Shown here: in pieces, positions 14,779 to 25,463 of the stretch
How positions within the stretch are numbered: position 1 is the stretch's first letter
How the letters are laid out: each line of letters begins with the position of its first letter
Source of the DNA: Pelargonium nanum
Taxonomy: Eukaryota > Streptophyta > Magnoliopsida > Geraniales > Geraniaceae
NCBI GenBank assembly: GCA_036897485.1
Contig: JAYMTF010001176.1
Coordinates: 1-25,624, forward strand
Direction: 5' to 3'
Length of the DNA stretch: 25,624 nucleotides
Notes under the pieces: generated by a model
Told to the model about the DNA's origin: nothing
Seen by the model: the letters and a program-made list of their open reading frames with translations, nothing else
Databases searched by the model: none
Position numbers and translations under genes: made by a program

Positions 14779-15531
14779 GGACATCGATCTTGGCATGCAG
14801 ATTAATAAATAAACTTATAATCCGTTAGTGTAATATATATCACATGTTAATTATACTTAATACGTGATTAGATTAAGCTTAGTGCTGCTGATATATGGCG
14901 GCTACTGCCATTGTTAAGAGAGGCTAGTTTATGAGTTGTTCACGTAAACCTAACATAGTTGGTTAGTGAGTGCATTGTTATCTGATAATTAATTGTATAT
15001 ATATGTCCAAGTGTGCGTGTATTTATTATATATGTGCAGTGCATGCAAGTTCATGAATCCAAGAACACACTCATGTATTAGTGCTTAATTACGCAGAAAA
15101 GCATCAAGTCCTTAAACTTATTTTTAGTACCACTTAAGATGGGGTTGCATTAAATATGTTGAGGTTTTGTTTGTATTATCACTATTTGGACAACTTGGAA
15201 TGGATGTATAGGACAACTATAGATGCATTTTTAATTTTTTTTCTCGCTGATATTGGTTCTTTAATAAGTATTATCAGGTAATTAACTCATGTATGTACGC
15301 TCAAATTGAACCTTTAATAAAAAAGTTCACAAGCCGTGGTTGAGGTGATATGCTCCAACCTTTACCATTTGGTTTCAAATAATACTGAGATTAGGGATGG
15401 TGATCGTGCGGGGAATATTCCTAACCAGCAAAAACCAATTCTAAAGGCATTATTCGACAAATATAAAATAAATGAGTTACATTTGGGGCGGTGTTTTGGA
15501 GGGAGGCGAAGTAGGGCGATAGATGGTAGTA

Positions 15532-15803
15532 GAGTCCGACGTGTTTAATTGTCATTGAAGCTATTAAGAGTAGGCAATAGTGATTTCGGTTCGATTATAT
15601 CTAATATCTTAGCTCTTATTCATCAGTTTAGTAGTATAAAGTTTTGCTTTATTCGTCGGTCTGCAAATTGGGTGACACCTTCTTAGATAGGTCATCTGTT
15701 TGTGTGTTAGGCTTAGATGATAGGCTAGATTTCATACTTTAATTGATGAGCTTCAAATCTTTTGCTTAATTAATAAATTGGGTTGTTTTGCTCAATAAAA
15801 AAA
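15532..15803 (+). pseudogene. LINE retrotransposon 3' relic with poly(A) tail
   Basis: Short frames give ESD then CLIVIEAIKSRQ, followed in another frame by DFGSIISNILALIHQFSSIK and CFIRRSANWV. These are the conserved blocks of the plant LINE RNase H domain, broken by frameshifts and stops. The relic ends with TTAATTAATAAATTGGG...CTCAATAAAAAAAG, a normal LINE 3' end with a short A tail at 15797-15803. It is a dead, 5'-truncated copy. Confidence 0.7.
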
Positions 15804-16165
15804 GAAGGTAAAAGACTCAATTTGGTTCATGAATTTCGTGTTTCGATCTTATTTAGTCCCTAAACTATTTCTAAACCTAAAGCACATCCTGAACTTTTGT
15901 GTTTCGGCCAAATTTGGTCTCTAAACTTTCAGATATTGACCAAAATGGTCATTACCCTTAGAGTTTATATCAAAAGTTCATATACCAAATCGGGTCAATA
16001 TTTAAAAGTAGAATGACTGTGTTAAGTTTTAAAAAAATTCAATAATCAAGTTGGGTCAAAACACGAAAGTTTGACAGATTATTTTAGGTTAAAAATTTGA
16101 GGGTCAAATTAGATCAATATATGAAAGTGCGGGGGGATTACTGTGTACTTTCACCTTAAAAAAAG
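15797..16165. mobile_element. Foldback MITE inserted in the LINE A-tail, with 8-base flanking duplication
   Basis: The element spans 15805-16157 (353 bases). Its ends are AAGGTAAAAGACTCAATTTGG and, inverted, AAGGTGAAAG. The arms stay imperfectly complementary well inward: phrases like CCTAAACTATTTCTAAACCTAAA on the left pair with TTTTAGGTTAAAAATTTGAGGG on the right. AAAAAAAG occurs directly on both sides (15797-15804 and 16158-16165), consistent with an 8-base target duplication as in hAT elements, although the low complexity weakens this. It encodes nothing. A related element lies at 24986-25463. Confidence 0.6.
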
Positions 16166-16301
16166 TTGCTTCTAAGTTATTTGGAGAGGTAGACGACAAG
16201 GCAAGAAAGTCGTCAATCTCCTCCGAGCAATGGTGGCGCCAAGAATTTAACTGTAAGGATAACAGATTCTCCAATTTCCACATGTCAGAGCAGTAGCCAT
16301 C

Positions 16302-16309
16302 CACGTGTC
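16302..16309. promoter_or_regulatory. ABRE/G-box (CACGTGTC) in the fibrillin promoter
   Basis: CCACGTGTCA lies about 95 bases upstream of the fibrillin ATG. This is a textbook ABA-responsive/G-box sequence bound by bZIP factors. Stress and ABA responsiveness is known for several fibrillin genes; here it is an inference. Confidence 0.45.
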
Positions 16310-16400
16310 ATTACATTAAGATAATTAATTGAATAATTTCAGTAGTCACTCACTCACTCCAAGCTCTTCATCGATCTGTTGCAATTAGAGTAGTGTACTA

Positions 16401-19400
16401 ATGGCTCTCCAAGCTAATTCCACGCTAGGGTTCCGATTAAACCCCTTATCTACCACATTCTCTCCAATTTCCAGAAATCATGGTTTCCTCAGAATCTCCA
16501 ATTTCAAATCAGCTCGCGCTCAGAGAAATATTGGAATCACTCGATCCTCTCTGGTGGACCAACAACAAGAAGCAGAAATGTCATTCACCGAATCCGAAAA
16601 TCGCCTCATCGAAGCTCTCATCGGCATTCAGGGACGCGGCCGATCCGCTTCTCCTCAGCAACTCAACGTAAGTAATTGACCTCCCTCTTCACTTCAACAT
16701 TTTGATTTCCACTTACAACACAATTTTGTGTGTCTCTGTTTACAGGAAGTTGAGCAGGCGGTGAAAGTTCTGGAAGGGTTAGAAGGCGTGTCTGAGCCGG
16801 TTGGTGATTATTTACATCTCTATTTTATTTTGTGTGTAAGCTTGATTTTGTGGATAGTAATTTTATCTTGAATTGATAATTACTACTTTCGGTATTGAAC
16901 ATACTTGAATTCGCACTTGTTTTATTCAAATTGTTAAGCTTTGGTGAATGATTGTTTGTGCTGCTAATTATCTGGTGTTTCTTTGCAAAGAAACATAGTT
17001 ATAGTGATTAACAGTGCTAAATATATTGGTCGGATATGTGCAGACAAGTTCAGATTTGATAGAAGGTAAATGGCAATTGATGTTTACAACTAGACCGGGA
17101 ACAGCATCTCCCATCCAGGTTAGATTTCATTTATTTATTTGCTGTTTCAAATATCATGAGATGATTAATATTTTGTTTCCTTTACTACCATTCACCACTC
17201 TCAGAAATTCTTCAACATAACTCATATTTAGTACAAGCATTTACTTTCTCTAGTCATTTTTTATTCACGCCTTGTGATGATGTCTGTGTAATGTGTCGTA
17301 TGTCAATGTAGAGAACATTCGTGGGGGTTGATTTCTTTAGTGTATTTCAAGATATATACCTCCGAACAAATGATCCTCGTGTGTCAAACATTGTAAAATT
17401 CTCGGATGCAATAGGTGAGCTGAAAGTTGAGGTATGACTTCACTACTTAAACTATCATAATTATTTGTTTTTGGCAAAACATCAACATTTTGATATGCAT
17501 ATGTATAGCCTTTGGGTATGTTTGTCATTTTGCATTTTGGATACTATTTTCTGGCTTTTATTACCTATTTGATTTTGAAGAGTCAGAATTCGGCCATCCA
17601 AACTAATTTTGAATAGTGATTACGTAAAATATTAAACTAGCGTGGCAAGACACCCAATACATACATACATACATACATATATATATATACATACATACAT
17701 ACATACATATATATATATATACATACATATATATGTTTGCCTTTAGGATGGGCATCAATAAGTGTTTGCTTGAAAACAGAGATTAGCTGAAAAGTTTTAC
17801 ACAAATTTTGGTCTCACCACGACACCACTATGGATGCAAAATATCTAGTGTGTATGCATCAGCAGGCGTGTGACCTTAGTAGCTTCTCACATTTAGGAAA
17901 AAGATCTTGAAGAAGATAAGATATGAAAGAGATTTACAAACCTTTTTATGTGTCTTTGAAGGTTCTAAGCAAATCTGCTGTCTGCGGTACAAAAAGAAAC
18001 CCAAGCATTAGTTGCAACCTAACTTGGTGAAGCTGTCTTGATGTATATTATGAACAGCAAAATCATTCCAAAATTATAGTCACAGGAATTATATTGAAGT
18101 TACTATAGTAATTTTCATTTTGAAAGCAAAAGCCTGTGGTGGTCACTTGAAATATGCATTTGCAAAGCATATATATCATTCAGTATTTCAGAGAGAAGAA
18201 GTGATTTTATGTTATAATTTTCCTTTCAACAAAATTTTATCTCATACAGGCAGCAGCATCAGTCAAAGATGGAAAACGAATCCTTTTTCAGTTCGACAGA
18301 GCAGCCTTTTCATTGAAATTTCTACCTTTTAAGGTACCATATCCTGTTCCATTTAGGCTACTTGGAGATGAAGCAAAGGGTTGGTTAGACACTACGTATT
18401 TATCCCATTCTGGAAATCTCCGTATTTCAAGAGGAAATAAGGTAAATAGTTGGTTTACTACTTAGCTATCCTGATTTGGCACTCTGTTCACCTTCTTTGT
18501 ACTTGCTTGCACTATATGACTTCTAAGCACATTTGCAATGTCTTTGTAGTGCAGGGCACCACATTTGTGCTCCAAAAGAAAACCGAACCTAGGCAAAGAT
18601 TGCTGTCTGCCATCTCTACCGGTATAAGAGTCAAAGAGGTAAGATTAGCATTTTTACTTTTAAGGTACATGTTTAAACATGTGTTGATTTGCTTCACAAC
18701 ATAAGCTTTTTCTTGCTAATTCTTCCCAATCCATGACCCGCTCAGGCAATTGATGAGTTTCTCTCCTTAAACCGTAATATTGCTGAAGGTGAACAGGAAC
18801 TCATAGAGGGAACATGGCAAATGATATGGAGTTCACAGGTAGATTTGTGCTGATAATTGCATTTACTTCATTGTTTATTCATGGAGTAGCACTAGTATTG
18901 CATAAAGGTTAGTTTAGAGCATTGACCAGCACCACGTGATGGCAAAGCATGTAGTGCCTGCTTTCTAGTTTACAATGTCTGGCCATCAACAATATTGCAT
19001 ATATTTTAAATTTATCATCATAGCTTGGCTTAAGATTTTAGACGAACACCTGAAGATTTCATATGAAACAGAAGCATAATCCTTCAGAACCTAGAAGATA
19101 AATAGCGGACAAGAAGAAGAAAGGTTACAAGACTTTTGTTTCTTTTCAAGAAAAAATAATAACTAGTTTACGCCTATAATAATGCGCATTATTGGGCAAA
19201 TTAAGCTACAAATAGAATAGCTATGCCGGGACACCTCCTGATACATCCCACTATTTCTGTCTGTCCTTGTTTGGGGCTTCTAATCTTGAATTAGAGCTTA
19301 ATATTACTCTAGCTTGAGAAGCAAGAAAAGAGAGATTCAGAAGAGAATCTTGACTTTTGAAATGGCTTTTACAAATTAAGAACAAAAATTGCAGCCTTAA

Positions 19401-20909
19401 ACTACGAAGGAATTATCTGCAATTTGTATTTGTGCTGTTACCTCACCTTTCTCGTGAATGGAAGTGTCCATCCTATCAAGATCTAGCTCTAATGTAACCT
19501 GTAGATGTAACTAAAACAAGCTACCAGGTAGCAAGCACATCAACAGAAGCAACTGGTTTGTATGGAATATATATGACAAAAAAGATTCTGTCCTGATCCT
19601 AGATGTAGCTGTAGAAGCAACTGAGAAACAAGCTTCGCGATACCAACTTGAATCATTTTTGTGTTCTGATCATATAGATTAGTTTGTGTTGTTATTTTTA
19701 TAAACAGATTGTGCTGTAGTTAATTCTGAGGGAGGAGCATGTTGTTTGAAAGAACTAATTTTGTAATCATGTGTTAATTAATTGTATTACTTCTAGTTAA
19801 ACTCAAGTCTAATAGTCAAAAGATCATCACTCTAAAGCTAAAAACTTCAGCCCCTTTGCTAATGGCAGATGGAGACGGATAGTTGGATAGAGAATGCTGG
19901 GAATGGTCTCATGGGCAAACAAGTAAGCATGGGATGGAATACTTAGTCTTTTTCAGATTTCAATTCTATGGACGCATGTTTCTTCTTTTATGACACTACT
20001 TTGACTGACTACTTTAACTCCACTTATTAGATTGTCAAGAAGAATGGACAGCTAAAATTCCTTGTTGACATCTTGCTTGGGTTCAGATTCTCCATGAACG
20101 GCACATTTGTGTAAGTCCCTTATTACATCTATAAATATCGGTTAAGAAACATCTTATCATAAATGCTTGTGATGAACATATGCTTATCAGTAAACGTCAA
20201 CATTATATCTTGAAGTTTGGGGTTTAAGCTCCAATCAGGAAACAATTGAAATTCACTTTCTGAGCAGTTCAACAAGATTTTCAGATTTCTTAAACCTTTG
20301 TTAATCGAAGGAGACCAACACTTAAAAAACCAAAATGTGCCAGATGCTTACAAACCCCAAAATAACCAAATGGACTCCTAAGGTTGTTGAAATTTGTCAT
20401 CTTATGGTCATCTTCTAAAGTTGTTTCAACCCTAAGTCGTGGGAAGGCATAACCGATCTCTTTTTAGGTAGTGTCTTTCAGCTGTTTGTGTTTAAGTTTA
20501 TAATGTATGCCATTATATTAGATACACTGAATCGAATCTGGCTGGCAGGAAGCATCTCTATGGCATTAAGAACTAACTTAATGGTTTGTCTTGTTTTGTG
20601 TGTAATATATATTGATAGGAAATCTGGCACCAATACATACAATGTTGTGATGGATGATGGAGCCATAATTGCTGGGCAATTTGGATATCCAGTAGAGATG
20701 GAAAGCAAGTTTGTTCTTGAACTGCTGTATGACCTCTCATTTGATACTTAATACTTTGTTTGGTTCGTGGTTTGTGACTGTCTACACATTTTCTGATACT
20801 CATATGTTCAATATATGTTAATACTTATTGCAGATATAGTGACGACAAGATCAGAATCACTCGGGGCTACAACAAGATTCTTTTCGTGCATACGCGCATA
20901 GGTGGATGA
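16401..20909 (+). CDS. Plastid-lipid-associated protein / fibrillin (PAP12, FBN10-like), 11 exons, 400 aa
   Basis: Plastid fibrillin; family members coat plastoglobules and thylakoid-associated lipids and bind small lipophilic molecules. Exons: 16401-16667, 16746-16799, 17044-17118, 17312-17431, 18250-18441, 18555-18638, 18746-18838, 19869-19922, 20031-20110, 20619-20726, 20834-20909, giving 400 residues. The N-terminal 50 residues are rich in Ser, Arg and Asn without acids, as in a chloroplast transit peptide. The PAP/fibrillin domain begins near ENRLIEALIGIQGRG and includes LIEGKWQLMFTTRPGTASPI, then FVGVDFFSVFQDIYLRTNDPR. A second half begins at AIDEFLSLNRNIAEGEQELI and repeats the theme as LIEGTWQMIWSSQ, a duplicated lipocalin-like start. 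The overall order and length (about 409 in Arabidopsis PAP12) identify this subgroup. The exon 2 donor is weak (CCG/GTTGGTG). Introns 4 and 7 are long (about 0.8 and 1.0 kb); intron 4 holds a microsatellite. Confidence 0.92.
17657..17734. repeat. Compound ATAC/AT microsatellite in fibrillin intron 4
   Basis: Two successive blocks, each about five ATAC units followed by an AT run, then a short third ATAC/AT block. The composite unit therefore appears duplicated. It lies wholly inside intron 4 and should be length-polymorphic. Confidence 0.8.
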
Positions 20910-22943
20910 TGAGTTGATAACAAAATAAATGTTATCACATGGTATATCCAGTGCCTGACTTGAATATATGGTCTTTAAATAGTAGTGAGCACAGTCCAGA
21001 CCCAGTTTATAGATAAAAATGAACTATGTATTCATGGCATTTGATGTAGAATTATTTTTGTTCAAAAATGAGAATCAGTAATTGAAATGAGTTTCTGATT
21101 GTTCATGATTGGACTACAACTTTTTAAGACATGAAAATGACTCAAATGGATACCTCATTTTCACATTTATTATTATCGTTCCCATTCAAATGATAACTAA
21201 ACTCACAATTTCTATTCCTCTCCCTCACTTTGATTAGAGTTAAACTCTTCTTTTTCACTTTGTATTCATATTGGACAATCCATTTTAAGATTAAGAATGA
21301 ATTAGAGTTAAAAAAAATATATTATTATTATATTATTTTTTTTTGGATTCATGGACAATCATTTTGGACAATCCATATTTTATCTTGGATTGCTCACCAA
21401 CAACTGTCCTATTAGGAACACCAAAGGCTACAAGTTTGAATTGAATGGCTGCCCTGCCCTGCCCTGCCCTGCCCTGCTGAAACAAAGACAATAATAAAAA
21501 TAGCATTAGCAGCAGCCAGACATCATCAAACCCTCAATATTATTATTTTCTATTCAGCTACACTTTGTGCAACATATGCAAATCAACAATCTATGGAAAT
21601 GTAACCCAAAAAATCAAATGCCTCTGCTCTTGATCTTACTCTTGCACTTGCACTATCCTCAAAAGCAAACATCATTATTTACCTCATCTCCATGTCCCAC
21701 ATCCTCTATTATCAGCACAAGCAGCAAAACCAGATTTACCATCCCCACCAACTGGAATCAACTTGAACAAGCCTGCAAAGTCCACATCAAGAATTCACAG
21801 CCAGAGAGGATGTATTTACAGAAACTAGATAATGTTTATTCATTTTCACAACACCGAAAGGGCAGAAATAATCCAGTAATGTTCTCGTGATCGATAATCC
21901 AAGTACTGTGTTATGCAAATACTTCAGCAAGAATCACCCACATCACAAAAAAACAGAACCAAGTTTCTTACAAATATTCATCAACACAAATTCATACTCT
22001 AGAACAACTAGTCTCAATAAATTCATTAAACACAAACCACTACTGCAGATCACAAGAAGGCAAGAACCATGACGATATAAACCCGCTAGCAGAAATACAT
22101 AGCACCTGCAAACTAAATATTTCTAGAAATAATAAAATGAACAGTTCAAAACATTGAACTTCTGTTTTAAGATATGATCTTAAAACATGAGACAAATCCA
22201 CCTTCAATTGTGTATATGGGGAACTTCATGATGGTTTCTTGTTTAGAGGGTAAGCTGGACATCAAGATGATAGAAAGAGGAAGCTCCAACTGGGGAAAAA
22301 AATCATTAAAATCCCATGGAAAGACTACCAGAATTGTAAATAAACATCACATAGCAGACACCAAATCAATTGAACATAAATATAATCATAATCGAGAGAT
22401 CAATATCCAAAACAGAAGAAGGCACACATGATACAAAAAACTTTATTTGCTCTTTCAATGGATATGTTTGAGCAAAGCAGACTAAAAAATATATAATTCT
22501 TGACATTAAGCAAAAGATACGGTAGTAGCATATTACAGCCATTAAACTTTCCTTACAAATCCATAGGGGGTTCTACCCAAACCTAAAAACAAAGAAAATT
22601 AAAAGACACATCTATACCACACATACCTATACTGAACACAATCTCACGCATACAGTGAGTGACATGAGATAAGAACATGGACGAGTGATAACAGTTCTTC
22701 CTCTCACTGTCAGACCAACTAAAAAAACACAAATTAGATGAACAAGGAACTACACTAACTTCGCAAAGCATATGTCCAGTAATAGCAGAAATCAACATGA
22801 GAAAAATTTCCTGAAGAAACAACTGTCAGAGACTGGCATTAAACAAGGGACAGCAAGATTAGTCACCTTCACTAATGCTTTTCTCTGAGTATGCTTATGT
22901 CTTTCCCACATTTCCATCTTTGAAGTTGTTGCAATAATTTCTC
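20910..22943. other. Intergenic region between convergent fibrillin and coiled-coil protein genes
   Basis: Over 2 kb holding the 3' UTRs of both flanking genes. I see no reliable gene: the open frames at 21567-21890 and 22174-22431 have biased, low-complexity text, no domain and poor start context. It also has a pentanucleotide repeat at 21451-21476 and two direct copies of TTGGACAATCCAT near 21273 and 21363. An intron continuing the 501-residue gene downstream of 22964 cannot be excluded. Confidence 0.5.
21451..21476. repeat. (GCCCT)5 tandem repeat
   Basis: Five perfect GCCCT copies plus one base, unusually GC-rich against an AT-rich surround. No function is evident. Confidence 0.85.
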
Positions 22944-24449
22944 CTATTCTGATTGGTCCCTTACTTCCTCATCCTTCAAGTCATTCTCCTTCGCAACCAT
23001 ATCTACTCCTGATACCAACTTATTACCTGCGTCTTCATCCTTCAAGTTACCATCCTTTGCAACCACAACTTCTTCTGCTACCAACTTGTTCCCCACTTCT
23101 CCCTTCAACTCATCCTCCTTTTCAACCATATTTCCTGCTACAAGCTCTTGCTCTTCCATATAAGCATCTCGTAGACTTTCATTATCCGACACTCCATCAT
23201 TATCCTCAACCTTCACATCGAGGTTAACATTTCCTTCAACATTTTCAGACACATACTCCATTTCCCCATTATTGTCATCACCAGCAGCTCGAACATCCGA
23301 CTCTCCCTCGCTATCATTTTCAGAACCGTTCTCAACCACCTCCTCGTTCACATACTCCCCCACATGATTCCGCCTCTCCAAAAACTGCATCCTTCTCCTC
23401 AAATCCGCCAACTCCCTCTCCATCAAGAAAAGCCTCTCCTTGAGTGTCAAATTCTCCTCCTCCAACTGAGCTATATGGGAATCCTGATCATCCACCCTGT
23501 TCTCCAATACATTATTATAGTCACCACCCCCATAGTTTGGATATATCATCTCAAAGCGACTCAAATCATGGTCCAATCTCCTCTCCACCTCCACATGTTC
23601 CTCCACATCACTGTCACTCGACCCACCTTCCTCCTCCTCTTCCTCATCATGCACCTCCGCGTCATGTCCCGGAGATCTGAGCCTAATCAACCCCTTCATT
23701 GACCCATACCCATCAACCCCCCATTCCTCCTTTGCCATATCCCCCAAAACCTCCCTTGAGGGTGAGAAAATGGGTGTTGGCAGCACTGCGGGGGTCACCG
23801 GACACGGGGACACCAACGAAGCAATCCCCCCGGATTTCTTAGCTCGAATTATAAAGGAAGTAGTGTTCCGAGGAGCATACGGAGCAAACCTATTATTGAA
23901 CTTCTTTTTGGGGTAAAATTTCCTAGCTTTCAAGCGATTTTGAAATTGCAATTCATTAAGAGTTGGGGGCTTGTACCCTCCAGGAGCAATAGGACCACCA
24001 CCACTACCACCAACAGCAACGTTGGGCATGGACATAGGCATCGACATGGGCAAGGGTTTGTCCATTCTTCTATGGTCCTTGCGCTTATCACCACCACCAC
24101 CATTCTTCTTATAGTTCCAGTTACTCCTGGACTTCATAGCCGGAAAATTAGGCTTCTGATTCTGAAACTTCATCTTGTTGTTAGGGTCAAGAGCCATAGA
24201 TGGCTGCTGTGGCCATCCTCCGTTATAAGCCCTATTGTTCATCATCGGCGGAGGCTGAGACTTGCCCAACATTTGAGATTGATTCATCAACTGGGTTTGA
24301 TTCATTACCTGAGGCTGGCTCATCATTTGTCCTTGCTGCTGCTGCTGCTTCACAATCGCCGGCGGCGGCTGGTTCAGCATCTGGTTCTGATTCTGCTGCT
24401 GCTGCATCATCTGCGACGGAGGATTCATCAGCTGCGACTGATCGTTCAT
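22944..24449 (-). CDS. Q/N-rich, basic and coiled-coil protein of unknown function, 501 aa, single exon
   Basis: Intronless ORF from ATG 24449 to a TAG at 22944-22946. I recognise it as a plant-specific uncharacterised protein, not by function. Residues 1-100 are rich in Gln, Asn, Met and Pro (repeats like QLMNQSQM), prion-like in composition. Basic patches follow (KRKDHRRMDK at 122-131; KARKFYPKKKF at 174-184), then a highly conserved-looking core APYAPRNTTSFIIRA (189-203) and PCPVTPAVLPTPIFSPS (215-231), then MKGLIRLRSP. An acidic tract (263-285, with seven Glu/Asp in a row) precedes a leucine-heptad coiled coil at about 325-361 (IAQLEEENLTLKERLFLMER). The acidic C-terminus contains three degenerate copies of a KEDELK...GNKLV unit (441-497). 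Nuclear localisation is likely. A good splice donor (GAA/GTAAGG at 22964) near the end means the true C-terminus could differ. Confidence 0.85.
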   Translation of the reverse strand: MNDQSQLMNPPSQMMQQQQNQNQMLNQPPPAIVKQQQQQGQMMSQPQVMNQTQLMNQSQMLGKSQPPPMMNNRAYNGGWPQQPSMALDPNNKMKFQNQKPNFPAMKSRSNWNYKKNGGGGDKRKDHRRMDKPLPMSMPMSMPNVAVGGSGGGPIAPGGYKPPTLNELQFQNRLKARKFYPKKKFNNRFAPYAPRNTTSFIIRAKKSGGIASLVSPCPVTPAVLPTPIFSPSREVLGDMAKEEWGVDGYGSMKGLIRLRSPGHDAEVHDEEEEEEGGSSDSDVEEHVEVERRLDHDLSRFEMIYPNYGGGDYNNVLENRVDDQDSHIAQLEEENLTLKERLFLMERELADLRRRMQFLERRNHVGEYVNEEVVENGSENDSEGESDVRAAGDDNNGEMEYVSENVEGNVNLDVKVEDNDGVSDNESLRDAYMEEQELVAGNMVEKEDELKGEVGNKLVAEEVVVAKDGNLKDEDAGNKLVSGVDMVAKENDLKDEEVRDQSE

Positions 24450-24727
24450 TTTATTACTGAGAAATCAAAACCTAGAACTTGCTTGATTATTCGTAATCGA
24501 AATTGTCGATTTGAAAATTAATTTTCAATCTACACAAAGCAATAACAAAAATTAGCGCGACGCAACGGATCGGAAGTGTTGTTTTGCGATTTAATTTGGA
24601 TCTGATATCAATCTCTCAGAAATTGAAAATTGGGGAAATTGGGGATTTGTCCAACGTATCTTTAGGTTAATTTTGGGAACGGTCTTGTGCTCTGCGCTGT
24701 GCGACCCATCGCCCTCCAGAACCATCC

Positions 24728-24733
24728 TATATA
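24728..24733 (-). promoter_or_regulatory. Possible TATA box of the 501-aa protein gene
   Basis: TATATA lies about 280 bases upstream of the ATG on the minus strand. The distance implies a long leader, so the assignment is weak. Confidence 0.25.
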
Positions 24734-24985
24734 GACATTTCATCACACCTATGGACGGCTGAGATTAAATACATCTCTTGTCATGTACGATTAGGATTCG
24801 GAACTGGTAGTGGTATCAGATTAAGTTTCCGATTTACAGGAATATATTTTTTTTCTAAAAAGAATGTGTGAAAATATAACTATTTGCGTTTTGCCCCTTC
24901 ACTGTTTTGAGTATTATACAAACTCCCCAAAATGGATGGTATTTCTTCAATTTGAATACTATTTAATCTTACATTCCGTTTTACA

Positions 24986-25463
24986 CTGGTAAAAGATTCT
25001 GCTTGGTTCGTGAACTTTCTCGTATAAATCCAGTTTGGTCACTAATTTTTTTAACCTAAAATAATCCATGTATTTCTAAATATAAATTCAAAATAGTTAT
25101 TGTCGTTAGTTTCTGTCAATTTCTTGGTTAAGTAGTCTGAAATTAAATTTAAAATATATTAAAGAATTATTTTTTCAATTGTTTTGCAAATGTGGTAGTC
25201 CGGTTGTATTAAACAATTCATGTGACCAACACAAGAATCACCACTTTATCAAAATAATAATAATTTAATATATATTTTAAATTGCGCGTCAAAGTACTTA
25301 ACGAATAAACTAACAAACCTTTAAAAAAACGAATAAACTAACGGCAAGAACCATTTTGGATCTATATTTAAAAGTTCAATGGTTATGATAATTTAAAAAA
25401 AAATTAGGGACCAAATTAGATTCATACACAAAAATTGAGGGACCAAAATTGGTCTTTTACCTT
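24986..25463. mobile_element. Foldback MITE with long imperfect inverted arms
   Basis: The left end GGTAAAAGATTCTGCTTGG (24988 on) pairs with the right end, which inverted reads AAGGTAAAAGACCAATTTTGG. The similarity runs for roughly 130 bases on each side, including matching GGTCACTAATTTTTTT / GGTCCCTAATTTTTTT blocks and GTCGTTAGTTT / GCCGTTAGTTT blocks. There is no coding sequence. The same end sequence and internal phrases (CCTAAAATAATC) occur in the element at 15805-16157, so both belong to one non-autonomous family. A clear target duplication is not visible. Confidence 0.65.

Noticed and set aside
15336..15548. 70-codon plus-strand frame just before the LINE relic
   Set aside because: It has no ATG at its start and no recognised domain; it is probably part of older repeat DNA.
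16104..16304. 66-codon minus-strand frame across the fibrillin promoter
   Set aside because: It overlaps the MITE end and the promoter and shows no conserved features.
17657..17734. Direct repeats considered as a CRISPR-like or regulatory array
   Set aside because: They are simple ATAC/AT microsatellite units without unique spacers, in a plant intron.
21567..21890. 107-codon open frame on the plus strand in the spacer
   Set aside because: It opens on a non-ATG codon, has no domain or signal I recognise, and lies in what is probably 3' flanking sequence of two converging genes.
22174..22431. 85-codon open frame on the plus strand
   Set aside because: Text is Lys/Asn/His-rich as expected from AT-rich non-coding DNA, with no family resemblance.
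23364..24521. Several plus-strand frames (for example 193 codons at 23940-24521)
   Set aside because: They are antisense shadows of the 501-residue gene; their low-complexity text mirrors its repetitive coding sequence.
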